Counted from the stretch's first letter, positions 12,443 through 28,142 are shown. The stretch is 64,000 nucleotides of DNA from Vespa crabro (GCF_910589235.1 NC_060964.1:2759990-2823989); one strand, 5' to 3'. The notes: generated from the letters alone by a model not told the origin. Numbers and translations: made by a program.

Positions 12443-13699
12443 TGACAAGGATGCATCTACATAAAGAGAATTTGGCATAAAAGTAAAAAAGTAAAATTTT
12501 CCTATGACTTCATGACTAATTGTAAAATCCTACATTGTGAACTTGGGAAAGGTTTAAAATCGAAATAGACGGAACGACCGGAAATCTTTTGATCCTCTGT
12601 TATCCTAGGGACATACTTCTATAGCAATGCACAACGATAAGACAGATAGAACGAATTGATTGATAGCATAGACCGTGTGACTCACTGTGGAGAAAAAATT
12701 AGCCATCCTTGTACTATCCAATACCGTAGCCGGATATTATACATTCGACAAAATCATATGTCGTTCGATATCGTTCATTGACAAATAAACAAACAAACAA
12801 TATTCTATGATCGCATTCAAATTGACATTGTTACATCATACGCATCGTCGATTTTTATACGATCATAGAATATATTTTGTTTAGTTTATTTTCGTAGAAT
12901 TTGTTCGTCGATCGATTGGACAATAATTTTTTTTTATATCGGTCAAAAAGAATAAATTGATTTTTGTCGATTAATCGAAAGAATCTTGAATGAAAATACT
13001 TTTGAAAAGTTATAAAAAGTAGAAAATCCATTGAATTCATAAATGGCACATTATTTAAGCGAATTCGATCCGATTTCCCTTATCGTTCTTTTCTTTGTGT
13101 TTGTTTGGAACACAGACCACGTACTTACGTATACATACAGACATATGTCGTATATTTATCTTACCCATTCGAAATTTTCTTCGTCTCTTTACGTGGTACG
13201 TACACATATACACATATACACATATACACGTTATACATACAGTTATACATACTTACGAATATTCGACATCTTTTTCATATGTCACATTTAATACTTTCAC
13301 ATGGAAATATTTATGTAGTTACATGCAAGTACATACATCCGAAATTTTCCTCCGGTCTTCTGAAACGTTATATATATACATATATACAAAAATAATACAT
13401 ACAAGTATAAATACAAATGGGAGTATTTCTTTCGTTTGAAAATTTTTTCACGTCTTTATTAATACGTACACATACACGTATGTATATTTAGAAAAATTTG
13501 AAATTTTTTTGATGTTTCCTTAAAAGTAAATATGCATAAGTACAAATACGCATTAATACACGTACATATATGCGGATAGAATATCTCTCTAATTTGAAAT
13601 TTTCTTGGTGTCACTATAATACATCCACACGAATATTATAGACACACGTACATACATCGTATCTCTATAATTCGAAATTCGAGCAGAATGTAACTCGAT

Positions 13700-13731
<32 letters not shown>

Positions 13732-14331
13732 CTCTCAAATCGAGGACGAAACAGAGCGTTGCTATATATGATATTTAATCCTTTAACATGGCATACATGG
13801 AAATACACTATTTTTCTTATACTCAAAGCAAACGAGCGGTAAAGTATACATGAAGAACAAAGAAAATAACAATATAAAAATAATAGGAAGGAACAAAATG
13901 AGAATAATAATAACAACAACAATAACAATAATAATAATAATATTAATAATATAAATCATAATAATAATTATATATATTTACACAGTATATTTATAATATC
14001 TTACAAGGCCTCTTTGTGTTTCGTGATTTGTCATCAAAATATAAAAAGAAAAAAGAGAAGTTTTCGTCAAGTGAAGTATAGAAAGAGGAAGAGAAATCGA
14101 AACGAATAATAACAAAAAAAAAAGAAAGGAAAAATTAATCATAAAAAAATAAGATTGATACAGAAATTCAATAAATTCATCACAATGGATCGTACATTTT
14201 TCTAATATCGTTTGCTTTTTCTAAATTGATGTATGAAAAGAATTATCTTGTTCATACGTTTTGATCTTGGCTATAATTGTACGATCAATAACATTTAGAA
14301 TATTGAAAATAGCATGTGTATGTATATCAGT

Positions 14332-14385
<54 letters not shown>

Positions 14386-14610
14386 CAAATTTGTTTATTT
14401 TTTATTTATTATATATAAATATGTTTATTAAAGGTATAGAGAAACGTCAAATTTTTTAACATTAAAGAGAAAAGAAAAATAGGGGAGAGACATTTAATAT
14501 ATATTAAGTATATATTAAGTATATATATATATATATATATATATACTTAAATATAGAAATATTATGAATGAAAAACGATACATAACATAAATTAATTAAT
14601 CAATCAATTA

Positions 14611-14685
<75 letters not shown>

Positions 14686-15130
14686 GCATGTATATATATA
14701 ATTATTATGATTATATATTATGATTATGATTATATATATATATAGAAATGTTAGGTAATTTCGAAAAGTCAACGAAAAGCAATTATCATATTTGATAGTT
14801 TAATTAGGGCGTAAATAGATAAGTGTTTTTATCATTTTCCTAATATAACGGGTGTGTTTTTGTACGCATGGATTCGAAGCGACAATTTGGAGTAGAGCAG
14901 AAGAAAAAACGAAAAAGGATAAATCTTGTTTTTTAAAGTCTTTTATTCTTTTTATTCGTTTTCTATTTTCTTTCTTTTTTTCTATAGTCATTTGTCTCAC
15001 ATAGTTATACATTTTCCTATCTTTGTCATCGTTAGGTGCTTTCACAAAAAACGAAGACTTTTATGTTTCACAGTGTCGCATATATCATTGTTTTTTTTTT
15101 TTTTTTTTTATAAATTCGTTGACAATGATT
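11181..15130. other. 3' UTR of the FRMD-like gene and downstream intergenic DNA
   Basis: The first ~100 bp after the stop is GC-richer and probably UTR. Several AATAAA hexamers occur from about 11794 on, some inside the microsatellite, so the cleavage site is not determinable by eye. The stretch contains ATG/GAT-rich sequence (11300-11405), (CT)n at 11440-11515, (AAT)n at 11741-11835, (AT)n at 11895-11945, a 31-base T run near 12410-12440, (GA)n at 14332-14384 and (ATT)n at 14617-14681. A unique stretch at 12120-12850 may still be transcribed. No gene is supported. Confidence 0.5.
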
Positions 15131-15300
15131 GAGAAGCTTTTATGTGAATAGCTAAAACACGATTTATCAAAGTTATTTTCAAAGACAGAGAGAGAGAGGA
15201 AGAGAGAGAGAGAGAGAAGAAAATAAAACAAAAATAATAAAATTTCTTGAAGTATCTTTATGTATATATTATATATAAAGGTATTTATATAAAGGAAATA

Positions 15301-15340
<40 letters not shown>

Positions 15341-15408
15341 TGATTAAAAAAAACAATTCACGATACTATTTTTTTTTTTTTTTATTTTATACATATATAT
15401 ACACATAC

Positions 15409-15466
<58 letters not shown>

Positions 15467-16007
15467 TATTTAATTGCATAACCCTTATCCTACAATGTGT
15501 TCAGAAAAATAATCTAAAAATCTTATTACAAAATAATCTAAAGATCTTATTACAAAATTATCTAACGAGTATGATAAAAGAGATCATTAGAGTGTTCGTC
15601 GATTTTATAAGAATTTCGCGTCGTTTTTTCAACTGAATTAAAATTTATAATTATTAACAATTTTTTCTTTGCGAGGATTCGCCAAAAAAAAGAAAAAATC
15701 GAGTAAGCACCTATAATATAAGTACGAAGGAGAAGAAAAATAATGTGAAACGAAAGTCTTCGAAATTGCCCATCCACTTTCCTTCGTCATCAGACAACAA
15801 ACCATCACACTCGGTCTACCATCTTGTCACTTCGTCGTCTCCTCCGATGATGTCTCTCATATAAAAATTAGGCTTGTTCTACAATGTAAATAAGTAATTA
15901 CGTACATAGATGTTGTTATAAACAAATATGGGGAAGCCGACGAAAGGAGAGAGAGAGAGAGAGAGACCGTTCGTTTTGCTTTTTTTTTGTCGTTAGACGC
16001 ACCTACC

Positions 16008-16051
<44 letters not shown>

Positions 16052-16947
16052 ACTCATGCACGTACTCATAAATTACGAGGAAAGGTACGCGAAAGTAAAA
16101 AAAACTAATTGAAACAAATAAAAGAAATAAATCAATAAAAAGGAAACTACTAATCAAATCTTCAAACAATCCTATCACTTTAGTTGCAATTAAAATATCG
16201 TCATCCAGTTATTCTTTTCCTGAAAGTGCCTAAGCTGAATCTAGAAATCTTTAAAACGAACGACCGACGAATGTCAGAAAGTCATGAGAGAAGAAGAAAA
16301 AAAAAAGAAAATAAAAATAGCAAAGGGAAAAAATCGTTGCTATTTTACAAGGAAAAATGAAAAAAATGGGAAAAGTAAGAAAGGTTTGAAAAGTAGGATG
16401 AAAAGATTATTATTTTATTTATTAATAATTAATATCTTTATTATTACAACGTTCTCTCGGGTTACATTAGTATAATAAATAAACAAACACACAAATAAAA
16501 TAAAATAAAATAAAATAAAATGCGACGTTCTTCCAACACGAAAAACGATAGTGCATACGTTGGAAAGTGTAATGTCATCGAGCACGAACGGTTCTAAACG
16601 TTTTAGAATGGTATCCGTGCTATGTGTATACACGCAAATAGATACAATCTATCGTGATTAAAAATCGAGCGGCTAATAAATAAAGAAATTTGAAAAGGAG
16701 ATAAAGTTAAAAAAAAAGCAAAACAAAAAAACATAAAAATATTTCAAAAACAAAAAAAAAAGAAAAAGTAAGTAGAAGGAGGAGGAGGAGGAGGAGGAGG
16801 AGGAGGAGAGAAAAAAATGATATAAAATAAGTGCGGACTCGACACGGCGACCTTCGCTCGATACGAAGGATGCTGCGGACGACAAACTGCAAAATTGTAA
16901 AAATAAAATAATAAGAACGTATGTCAATTGCAATATAATGTAACTTT

Positions 16948-16985
<38 letters not shown>

Positions 16986-16990
16986 AATAT

Positions 16991-17070
<80 letters not shown>

Positions 17071-17715
17071 GTATATACGAATTAGAGAAGAAGGAAAACA
17101 AAACTTGAAAGGTGTTTTAATTCAATGGAGAATTAAAAATGAATGAAAAAAGGAGTGGAGGATTTTCATAGATCGGAACGAACGATATGATATTCTCGAT
17201 AGTAAAAAGAAAAAATAAGAAAAGTGGGATTATAGACGTCAGCAATTATTTTCACGATATAGAATTAAATGTTCTTTTCGATAAAAAAAAAAAAAAAAAA
17301 AAAGTAAAAAGAAAAAGAGCTATTGCAGATATTAATAGCATTTTTTTGTCTATCTTCTCTCCTTTTTTTTTTTTTTTTTTTTTTTTAATTCAAGGACGTG
17401 CTTAATTGTGTTCACATTGTCTACCAATATTATAAATTACTTGTCATGTCATTCAACAAAATTTCGACTATTTTATCGATTCTCATTTTAAAATGAAAGA
17501 ACAAAATATTTGATTTCTACTTTATCGACGGTCGAAGTATCGTTCGAGATTATCAAAAGAGAGAGAGAGAGAGAAAGAGTAAAAATTAGATCATAATTGA
17601 GCGGATAGATGGCGTTAGCTTTGAAATAAATGAGAAATAAGAATCGAATGAAATGAAATAAAAAAAAAAAAAAGAAAAAGATTGAAAGGTGCTGACGTAC
17701 ATGCGCGTGTGTGTT

Positions 17716-17753
<38 letters not shown>

Positions 17754-19183
17754 ATAAACAATTATAGAATAGAAAAGAAGAATTAAGAAACAAAAAAAAG
17801 AAAAAAAAGAAAAGAGAAAAAAAGAAAAGAAAATGAAAGAGAGAATGTTTTGAAATAAAATTAATATAACAAGAAGCTTTTGGGACTATGACGAAAGATA
17901 AAAAAATACTTTCGATTGGTTTTTGCGTTCATACATGCATACATAGCTCGTAACCAATTGCTTTTCTAGCTTACATATCACGATCATGCCGAGTAGGTGC
18001 ATGCACGCGCATAGCGAATATTATTCATATATAATTATTTTTCTTTTATTTTTTTTATTTTCTTTTTATTTTATTTTTTTTATTTTCTTTTTATTTTCTT
18101 TTTTTTTCTTTTTTCTTTTCTCCACCACCAACATTTTTAACACGTTAATCGCTAGTGTTTAAATAATGAAATAACGAACAAACCAATTAAATTTGCGTTA
18201 AATCAAAATGAGCCGACACAATTCGACTCATTACATAAATATAATTCATTACGATCAATCGTTTTAACGATTTATAAATATTTCTCGTTTGCTTTTTTTA
18301 TTTTTTTTTCATTGTTTTTTTTTTTTTTTAAATAATTGTTAGATGTACGTACGTACGTTTGTAAAATCGTACTTGAATCTTTCAATATAAATCCTAAGAT
18401 ATTCGTTGTTGAAATAATCGTCTATCTAATCGTCTAATTTCAACGAATCGTTTGAGGACAAATTTCTTCGCGATTAACACAATTAATCGATCATGATCTA
18501 TTCTTTCTTCCTCGGCTCGCGTGATTTAGCACGCATCCTTTAATTCTTGCGTATGTACATGCTTTATATATGTGTATACATATGTCTACAACTAGACATG
18601 GATATAAAAAAAAAAAAAAAAATTCAAGAGAAATGTTAAAATAGGTATTAAAAGGAATCAGACAAATTGCGAACAATCATTAATGCTTCTCTCCGCGTGA
18701 ATTCAATGAGACCCATCATTTCGATAATAGTTTCGATTATAGCGAAAGACAAAAAAAAAAAAAGAAAAAAGAAGAAAAGAAAAAAAGAGAAGAGAAAGAG
18801 GAACAAAAGATGTTTTGGATTTTAGTTTTTACAAAATATCTAAAATTTCTTTTCAAGGAAAACAATTGTTTTAGATTGCTTTTTAAGACGAAAAATGATA
18901 GAGAATTTTTTGTTCCAAGAAAAAAAAAACAAAAAAAAAAAGAAAATAATCGAGATTATTTTTTTAAGGAAACAAAAATATTCCGAACGTTCTTTTAAGG
19001 AAAAAAAGAAAGAAACAAAACTTCGAAATTTATTTCTTAAGGGAAAAGATTATATGGGATTTTTTTTTAAAGATAAAAGGAAAATATGTTAAAGATCTCC
19101 GTTTCAAAAACAAAAAAAAAGATTCAATTGTATATTTTATAATAGTAAAGAAAGAGTTGAAAGAGAGACAGAGACAGAGAGAG

Positions 19184-19237
<54 letters not shown>

Positions 19238-21830
19238 TATGGCGAAGTTTGGAAAAAAGGAAGAGAAATATGAAACAAATACGATAATTCTTAATCTTAC
19301 GTCCTTCTCTTCATCTTTCGTGTGCAAACATATTTTATTCTTCTTTGCTTGTTTTTATATATATATATATATATTTTTTTTTTCATTATTATCTATTACA
19401 TCTTTTAAAACACTCGCAAACTATTTCATAAAAAAAAAAAAAACAAAAAAAGAGAGAAAACAAACAATGTAATCTCATTATTTTTCATAAATAAGTGATA
19501 TCTTTTAAACGTTTCGATGTAACAATAAAAATCGCAAAAAGAAAATCAATACTGGCTATTTTAACGAATTATTTTTTCTTTTTTTCTTTTGTTGTCTTTT
19601 TTACTTCAAAAGGAAAAAAAGAAAAAGAAAAAAAAAGACAAAAAAAAAGAAAAAGAAAAGAAAAGAAAGAAAAAGAAACAAGATTTTTATACGTTAATGG
19701 TATATTTGATTCGATTCGAAAATTCTATTTTTTGTTTTATTTAAAATACTTACTCTTAAAAGTCGTCGAAAGATGTTAGAAAAAAAAAAGCAAAAAAAGA
19801 AAAAAAAATGGGATAGAGAAAAAGGGAGAAAAGAAAAAGAAATAAAAAAGTCTGATTATCGATCGCTTTATTAATTACGACCATAAGCAGAGATAAAACG
19901 AAAGGGCGGAATTTCCTCTGAGATAAAATTTTTACGAGACGGCCGTTCACAATTATTGTTAGACAAATGCGCGAGATTATGTTTTGAATAAACACGTGTA
20001 ATGTAAGTAAGTAACTATTATGAGAAGATAGAGAGACGCTGTGCGATCCATTGTAATGTAAGATCATATATTGACATAAAATAAATGAGGAAAGTAAATC
20101 TTTTTCATTTACAAGGACTTTCGAAAGTGCAACGCTTTTTTTTTCTTCCATTCCTTACGATTATCCTCATCATCTATCCTTGATTAATAATTATTGAAAT
20201 TATTTAAATTATGGCAATTATATTTTATGTGCATATGTCTTTTTTTCTTTTTCTTTTTTGGTTTTTTTTTCTTTATTTCTTTTTTTTTTCTTTTTTATTC
20301 TTTTATTCTCGTCTATTCGACCAAATATTACTTTCTTTTTTCTTTTATCATACATTCCTAATTTCAGAATATTTTTAATATTACAGACATTTTTTAATTA
20401 ATTCACTAATAATTACAAGTAAATAAAATTGTTCTTTTATTTTCCGATGAATCAATCAGTCGTTCGTAAGTATTAAAGTATAAATTATTATAAATTAAAG
20501 ATAAATAATTATCTTTGAAGCATACTTTTGTGTTACATATATGATACTATTGAATGGAAAACTTTATACGTGTACAAATTCAATGAATTTTTATTTGATA
20601 TTCCTTTTTTAATATAAACTTATAGAATGCAGTCTCAAGATGTGTGTAACGTTTAAATCAATTCTATAAATTTATTTAGAATCTAGATAACATGTAGGAT
20701 TTAAAAAACGAAAAAAAAATACTAAAGTATTCAATGTTATCGTCTTAATAATTTCAAGAATATCTTCGACTTATTTTTCAAATGTCTAGACGCTATGTCT
20801 ACGCTATTATTGTTACGTATATAAACTATGAAAGATTTGGGAAAATCTTAAAACTCATACGTATCTGGCTTAAAAATATTGCCATTATTCGACAATAACC
20901 TTGGCTAATATATCATGATTTTAACAATTAGGATAATAATTATTCATAATGTATGACAAAATACGATTGCTAATATTTTCAAAAGATTTTTTGCAAAATA
21001 TTCTTTTCTTTTTTTTTTTCGTTATCGCAGACGCACCCTGGAATTTAACACGTAAATTGAATATTAATCAGTAGTTATCAGACTTGAAAAATTTCGAATT
21101 TTATCATACCTTCGATTAATATAGCCATTCCCAATAATCTCAAAGTAATAATGAAATATAAGATATTCTATTATTAATCTCTTGAAAATTTATATTCTTC
21201 TTGAAAAGATTATTAATGAAATAACGTATGATCGTAAATATCAACGAGAAGTATCAAACGATAGGAGAAATATAAATAATCTATCATTTTCTTCAATCAT
21301 ATTTTGGAACTAACTTTCTAAATCGCGAAAATAATTATGATATTTGTTTTTGATAAAATCATCAGAAGATAAAATGAAAAACGTGATCTGATACTCTATA
21401 AAAAATGACATTAATGATATATTTCGTAAATTATTAAATGGTAAATTACAATCGAAAGATTTTAATGTTCTGTCTTTCACGTCAATATTTTTAAACGATT
21501 TATCAATATTTTTATCGAGAAACGACGAGAAATATCATAAATTTGAAAAGAATCGATCGATTAAAATGATAAAACGATTAATCCGATAAAATCTTAAAGA
21601 AATGTAAGTCATACCCAGTGAAAATTAATTTATCTATGTTTAATTGTTTAATTTAATAATGCATTACAAAAAAAAAAAAAAGAAAAAAGGAAAACCAGAG
21701 AAAAAAGAAAAAGATTTTTATTCTTTTTTTACTCTTTTTCCTTTTTTTTCTATTTCTTTCTTTTTTTTTTTTCTTTTTTTGAATTCTTTGAGAACTTAGT
21801 TCAACCCTAACATTACCTTTTTACTTTCTT
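15131..21830. other. Intergenic microsatellite-rich DNA
   Basis: I see no gene. Main repeats: (AT)n at 15309-15337, 15412-15464, 16951-16982 and 17002-17034; (AC)n at 16011-16042; (GAG)n at 16778-16807; (GA)n at 17036-17068 and 19198-19234; (GT)n at 17706-17750; T-rich runs at 18040-18120. Small GC-richer spots lie at 15770-15860, 16520-16630 and 16830-16890; the last includes a short hairpin (ccttcg..cgaagg). Confidence 0.5.
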
Positions 21831-22073
21831 TCTAGGAAAGGTTTGCCATGAAGGAGACGGCTAAAAATATTACACGAAATTTTCGACGAAAGTAAGTACG
21901 TTTGTCTCGTGGAAGATTATGATATAGAACATTACCATAGACGAGCGCGCGCGCGCTCGCATATACACATATCATGTGGAGAAATAGAGATCTTCGAGAT
22001 GATAAAAAATTTATACTTGACGATTGTCTACTACGATAAAATAGAAAAGAGAAAGAAGAAAATGGAAGAAATG

Positions 22074-22143
<70 letters not shown>

Positions 22144-23050
22144 GGACTTCACTTTTCTTTTTCTTTTTTTTTTTTTTATAAATGCTTACCTCTCCATTTT
22201 TCGGATAAAAAAAATTTATCATGAAATTTAACCGGTACCACATTCTTTATATTGAATATTCATTTTCTGAATTTATTCCAAGTAAACATTCTAAGGTAAA
22301 TCAAATGTTTTGTTCTAAATAAGAACTGCATGGGATAAAAAATGTAAAATTATTAAAAGACAATTCATTGAGACGAATTTTACTTTCGATAAAATTTCTC
22401 ATTGTTAACTTGCGTGACAAGTAGATTTTCATAAATTGAATATGGCATAAGTTGTGACATAATTTTTTTTTTTCCTTTAAAAATGCCTAATTCTAATATC
22501 TTTATTAATTTTCTCTTAAATCATTTCTTCGATCTGAGTAGAAAAACGTTTGGATAGAATCGAAGTATTAAAAATTCTCTCTCATGTTAAATAAATGAGA
22601 TTAAATTATGACTTTGTAATGTTTCGACATAAATTATCGTTATTATGCGCATTAACGAGTATTATGGATTTACCAAATGTTCGTCACGATGTGTTTAAAA
22701 ATATTTACACATGCGGTTATTTATATTAATCTTCAAGGTCAATGTCAATTTTTTTTTTTTTAAATATCGTCTATGAGGGAATAAAAAAGCAATTTAATCG
22801 TGATATTGTTAAGCAAGGAGTCTAAATAAAATATAAGAAAATATTAAATATTACAATTTATTATATATATAATATAATATATATAGTAACATATATATAT
22901 ATATATATGATATATAATATATATAATTAAATATATAATTAAATTAAAAAGAAAAATTAAAATATAGAAATTATTACACATTTATATAATATCTATTTAT
23001 AATAATTTCTTAATTGAAATTACTATTATATTTCTTCTGTAGAAATATAT

Positions 23051-23095
<45 letters not shown>

Positions 23096-23567
23096 ATATA
23101 ATTAGTAAAATTATTATACATCTTGCATTAGAAACTCTGCATTAGAAACTTGTGAATTAACATTACTCGTAACTACTACACGTAAGAAAAGTAGTACATC
23201 GAGAATTTATAAGGGAAAAGACAAATGTGTTCAAAAGAATATCTACCGGAATTACGTAGTTTTCAGTGCAATACCCCCGTGCAAACGTTGCGAAAGCCGT
23301 AAAACGGCAGAAAGAGGTGAGGTTATTGGCATCGATCGATCGATACCCGTTGCTTTTCGCGTTACTGCGGTTTTCCGATCCTATTGTATCGTCAAGTTTG
23401 ATATGCTGCCATTTATAAAAAAAGTTCATACAGTCAATACGATTTGTATACATTTTTTCCAAATAAGTTTTCCGCGATAACGTGTTCTATTAAAAAAAAA
23501 ATTTCAAAACGAGAAAAAGAAAGAAAGAATTTAAAAAAAGAAGAAAAACGAGAGAAAGAATTTAAAA

Positions 23568-23602
<35 letters not shown>

Positions 23603-24400
23603 AGAAACTATTAAGAATTTTATACGAACGAAATAATATATAATAACATTCTCTTTGTTTAGAAAAATTAATTATATAACAATTAACATTATTCGCATTA
23701 TAATTTGATTCCACGATTATTTCGCATGAAATTGTACCTATCAATATGAAGTTTATTAAAAAACATAAGGAAATAAACAAAAATGATTAGAAAATCTAAT
23801 CTAATAATAGCAACGGTAAAATGCTTTCATTTCTAAATCTCGTATAACAAAAGACGTACGTTATCAACAATACCGATAATCGACGATAGGTCTTATCGAA
23901 AAACCATATAAGATATCTCTAATGAATCATTAATTTATGTGATTTAATAATGATTATGTCGAGCTAGTGGGACGATACATATTTATGAATAAAAAATAAT
24001 CCTAAACGTGAACGTGAATGTGAATCATCGTAGTCATCGTCATCCTCTCTTCGTTTATTTCTCTTTTTTTTTTTTATCTTTGCGATAGTTCTCTCTCTCC
24101 CTCTCTTTCTCTGTCCATTTGCAAAGAATGTTTCAGGGTCATCAAAAAAAAGATTGACATAGAGAAATATCATGTATTTTTAGTTCGTCAGAGACAAGTA
24201 GAACGGAAATATTCGAACAGTTTTAACAGATAATTTGAATCATTTTAAATACATCAAAAATTTTTAACGATCGAATTCATTTAATAATTTTCATTAAAGA
24301 AAATTACAAATAACATACACGTATACATACGTACACAATATAAATATCGATTTTAAAGATATTGATCTAATCACTAATACATAATTTCTATATTATATTG

Positions 24401-24452
<52 letters not shown>

Positions 24453-25246
24453 TGTGTGTGTGTGTGTGTGTGTGATATTATATTATATTTATATATAATT
24501 ATATTTATTTTTTAACTATTTATTATGTCATACTAATATATTTATTCGTATATTTATTTTTTTTATTTATCTGTATTATTATAATATATAAAAAAAATTC
24601 TATTTTTTTAATCTTATTCATTATGAAATTCTACTGTCATAGTACATACGATGTGTCACGTAAATGCATCGTACGATATCGTTATAATTACCGTTAACGG
24701 TAGTCAGTGCACTGCTAGTCGGACACCAATTATATTCCTAACGGAAGTGTTTTGAAGATTTCACCAAAATTACGACAAACGGAACGTGTTACCTACCTAG
24801 AAACATCCAAATGTTGCTATTCATTGAAATAGAAAAATAATTTTAACGAAGAAAAGTAATGCAAAAAACACTTTTGTATATTTTCGAATTTTTAAATCGA
24901 TCATCATTTTTTTTAAATTTATAAATCGAATCGACTTATAATTACTCGTTTATATTAGATATTAAACCTAAAAAATTATAATATTAATTTCATAACGTTT
25001 AACTTAAAAATTGTTATATTAATTTCAAGTCAATTTTTTTTTGAATGTTTAAATATCTATTTAACAAAACAACGATATATTTTATATTGTTACAATAATT
25101 TAATAATATTGAAAAGCAATAGTAACTTTCAATATTTATTTCAAATCAATCCCATTTAACAGTTTTAAATAGCAAAGTAATAGATATATACATACATGTG
25201 TGAATGCGTATGTATGTGTGTATGTGTATGCGTGTGCAATTTATAT

Positions 25247-25311
<65 letters not shown>

Positions 25312-25380
25312 ATTAAGAAAAGAGTTATATTAAACATCTGACAAAATATTTAATATGTACAATCAAAAGTTATATTTCTT
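21831..25380. other. Intergenic DNA upstream of the myosin promoter
   Basis: The stretch holds (GA)n at 22078-22140, (AT)n at 23057-23092, 24408-24451 and 25258-25308, and (GT)n at 24452-24473. A unique, GC-richer block at 23220-23400 has a minus-strand open frame (99 residues to 23163) with no recognisable motif. Another at 24630-24800 contains an initiator-like TCAGTG. Neither can be assigned a function. Confidence 0.45.
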
Positions 25381-25429
25381 GTTAATAACAATAGGAAACA
25401 AAAGATTTCCTTGATAGATAACGTAGTAA

Positions 25430-25690
25430 TCGACGATACCGACCCAAAGAGATACGAAGTTTGACGAGACAAAGTTGGCGCGTCTCCGAGAATGACGTCA
25501 GAGAGCGTGACGTATATCGTTCGCTTCGTGACTCGTCGCTTAACATCGAGTAATGCCGTCGATCAGTGCGCAACGAACCACAAGAGAAGTAGTGTCGTTT
25601 CGCGTCTTCTCTTCGCGTTGACGGTAGCGCACGCTACACTCACCTACTATATATCTTTCTTTTTTTTTCTCGTACGTGTTCTTCGGTACG
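25430..25690 (+). promoter_or_regulatory. Candidate promoter and 5' UTR start of the myosin gene
   Basis: This is a locally GC- and CpG-rich block about 600 bp upstream of the myosin ATG. It has a perfect palindromic CRE (TGACGTCA, 25493-25500), a second half-type site TGACGTAT at 25508-25515, a GGCGCG motif at 25478-25483 and an arthropod initiator-like TCAGTG at 25563-25568. A gtacgt donor-like site at 25686 could end a noncoding exon spliced to the segment before the ATG. The position fits; the start site itself is inference. Confidence 0.4.
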
Positions 25691-25842
25691 TTGTCCCATC
25701 GTACTATATATATATGTACATGCATACATATATATATATATATAAATGTAATGTTATCACACATATTTATACACAGAACGAAAGCATGCACATGTATAAG
25801 TGAGTTCGACGTTCGAATTAACTCGACGGATCTTTGCTATTA

Positions 25843-25898
<56 letters not shown>

Positions 25899-26147
25899 TA
25901 TTATAAAATATAAAGTATTATATATATATATTACTTTACTTTTCCTATATATATATATCAGATTGTGCCGTGTCGAGAACGATTTTTATTCAGAGAAGAT
26001 TTAATATTGAAAATAACATCGAAGAAAATTAAAATTGAAGAAGGACGAACGAGAAATCATTTTTATTTACAATTTATACAGGAGAAAGTGACTTATTTTG
26101 GAGACACGTGATACATTTTCGAGGACAAATCACGTTCGTTTGTCAAC

Positions 26148-26150
26148 ATG
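26148..26150 (+). CDS. Myo1e: Myosin exon 1: start codon only
   Basis: The sequence tttgtcaacATG|gtaagtgatc puts a good start context directly against a consensus donor, phase 0. Exon 2 begins phase 0 with Val-Tyr-His-Trp, matching where long-tailed class I myosins start. The upstream ~60-160 bp reads as 5' UTR, with a possible acceptor at 26091 (atacag). An alternative first exon elsewhere in the 15-kb intron cannot be excluded. Confidence 0.65.
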
Positions 26151-27332
26151 GTAAGTGATCGTAATGCGTTCTCTTTATATCTCTATTTCGAGTTTCCCTT
26201 GACTTTCCATTCGAAGATCGTTATCTTTTCTTAAACTTAGTTATCGTCTTTTTACGGGCTTCTTCTTGTCTTCTCCTTCTTTTTCTTCTTCTTCTTATTC
26301 TTATTCTTATTCCTATTCTAATTCTTATTCCTATTCTAATTCTTATTCTTCTCGAAAAGTTTCATGTAAAACTGGTTACCTTCTTGACTGGTGACTTTGC
26401 GTTCCTTTAATGAATCCGAGTGGAAAAATCAAGTGGTATAGTACGTCTCAATGAATCAATTTCGCTTTTAAACCTAATTTATAGAAATTCATGTTGAAAA
26501 ATTAATATCAAACGATGATGCAGATTTGCGATAGTATGTGTGAATGTTTATTTCTTTTCTTTTTACTTTTTTATTTCTTTTTTTTCGTTTTTTTTTTTTT
26601 TTAAACGATGATCGATGAAAAACATATGTAAAATTATGAATGTAAAATTATGAACGATAAAAAGAAAATGAAGTACGTGATATATTAGAAAATATATTTA
26701 TTTAGAAAATATATTATATTTTCTATCTATTAGATGTTAGAGACAAATTAAATTTAATTATTCATCGCGTTTCCGATCGACTGAATGACATACACGTAGG
26801 GAACATAAGTTTCTACTTATATGCAGATGCTTCCGTGATCGGAAACCGTGTGGTGAATTCAATGCCGGTTTTCTTGGATTTCGTTGGGTTAGGCTGAGGA
26901 CTGAGGACGTATGTATGTATGTATGCATGCATGGATGTACGTATCAATGTATGCATTTAAAAAGTAGGAAACTTTAACACGATGAAAGTCAAATTTTAAA
27001 AGATCGAAATTGCTTTCATTCAAATGAAAGTTAAACTTACGTCTGATCTGTATACGTATCTTGATCATAATCACTTCGATAGTCTCTTAGAATGATTGTA
27101 AACATGAACGTTCACTTTTATATTTGAAATTCATTAATTCAACTTATTACATCTTACATATATATTTCAAGTTCGTACTACCGTTGTGAGTCATAAAAAA
27201 AATACGCGGATACTTTCCAGATTTTTTCCTAATTACTTCCTTAAATTCTTTCTAATTTTAATGACAATAAATGGCGATACTTATGTACATAGAACGTAAC
27301 CTCGAAGTAATATACTATTAAGAACTTTATCG

Positions 27333-27384
<52 letters not shown>

Positions 27385-28099
27385 TAACGATTTACGAAGA
27401 ATTTACGTCAATGACTAACACTAATCCTTCGTGCTTCGCATTTAATAAAAAGGATCGTAGAATTTTTTACCGTACGATACATTGGTTAACTGTTTAAAAG
27501 ACAAGGAAAGATAATAAATGAGTTTACTTTCCTTTTAAGTTAGAATTGAAGCTCGTTATCCCTTTCAATGATGTATTACGAGAAAGAACGATCAATGTCG
27601 TGCCGTTATTTCTTTTTTCTTTTTTTTTTATTTTTTTATTTTTTTTTTATTTCTTATGAACACTAGCAATTCAATAAAATTGTAATATTATATGAATATT
27701 GTTTTGACGAATGATATTTATATTAAAATTTTTCAACATTTTTCAACATTTTTGAACGCTTTTTGTAACATTTTTTTTTTTCAAAGATTAAATTTTTTTC
27801 GAATATTAAGTCGAATAAGTGTGAACTGGAAATCTGCTTTTAAAGGCCACTACCGTAAAGGATGATTAGCCCACTTTTACTCGACCTGTCTAAAACAATG
27901 TAAAAAGTATTACGTTAGATTCGGATGAGTGATTATTAGAACGAAACCATTTACTTTTCTTCATATTTTCATTTTAACGTTGTAGGTGTAACAATAGTTT
28001 TACTATTATATTATTTTCATCGTATAAATTATTCGTCTTCTATTATATTTATATATTTTACTTTTATTTATTAATTTATCTATATTTATTTAGATACAA

Positions 28100-28142
<43 letters not shown>

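Noticed and set aside
23163..23462. 99-residue minus frame
   Set aside because: Non-repetitive but no motif, signal or exon partner; kept only as a note in the intergenic entry.
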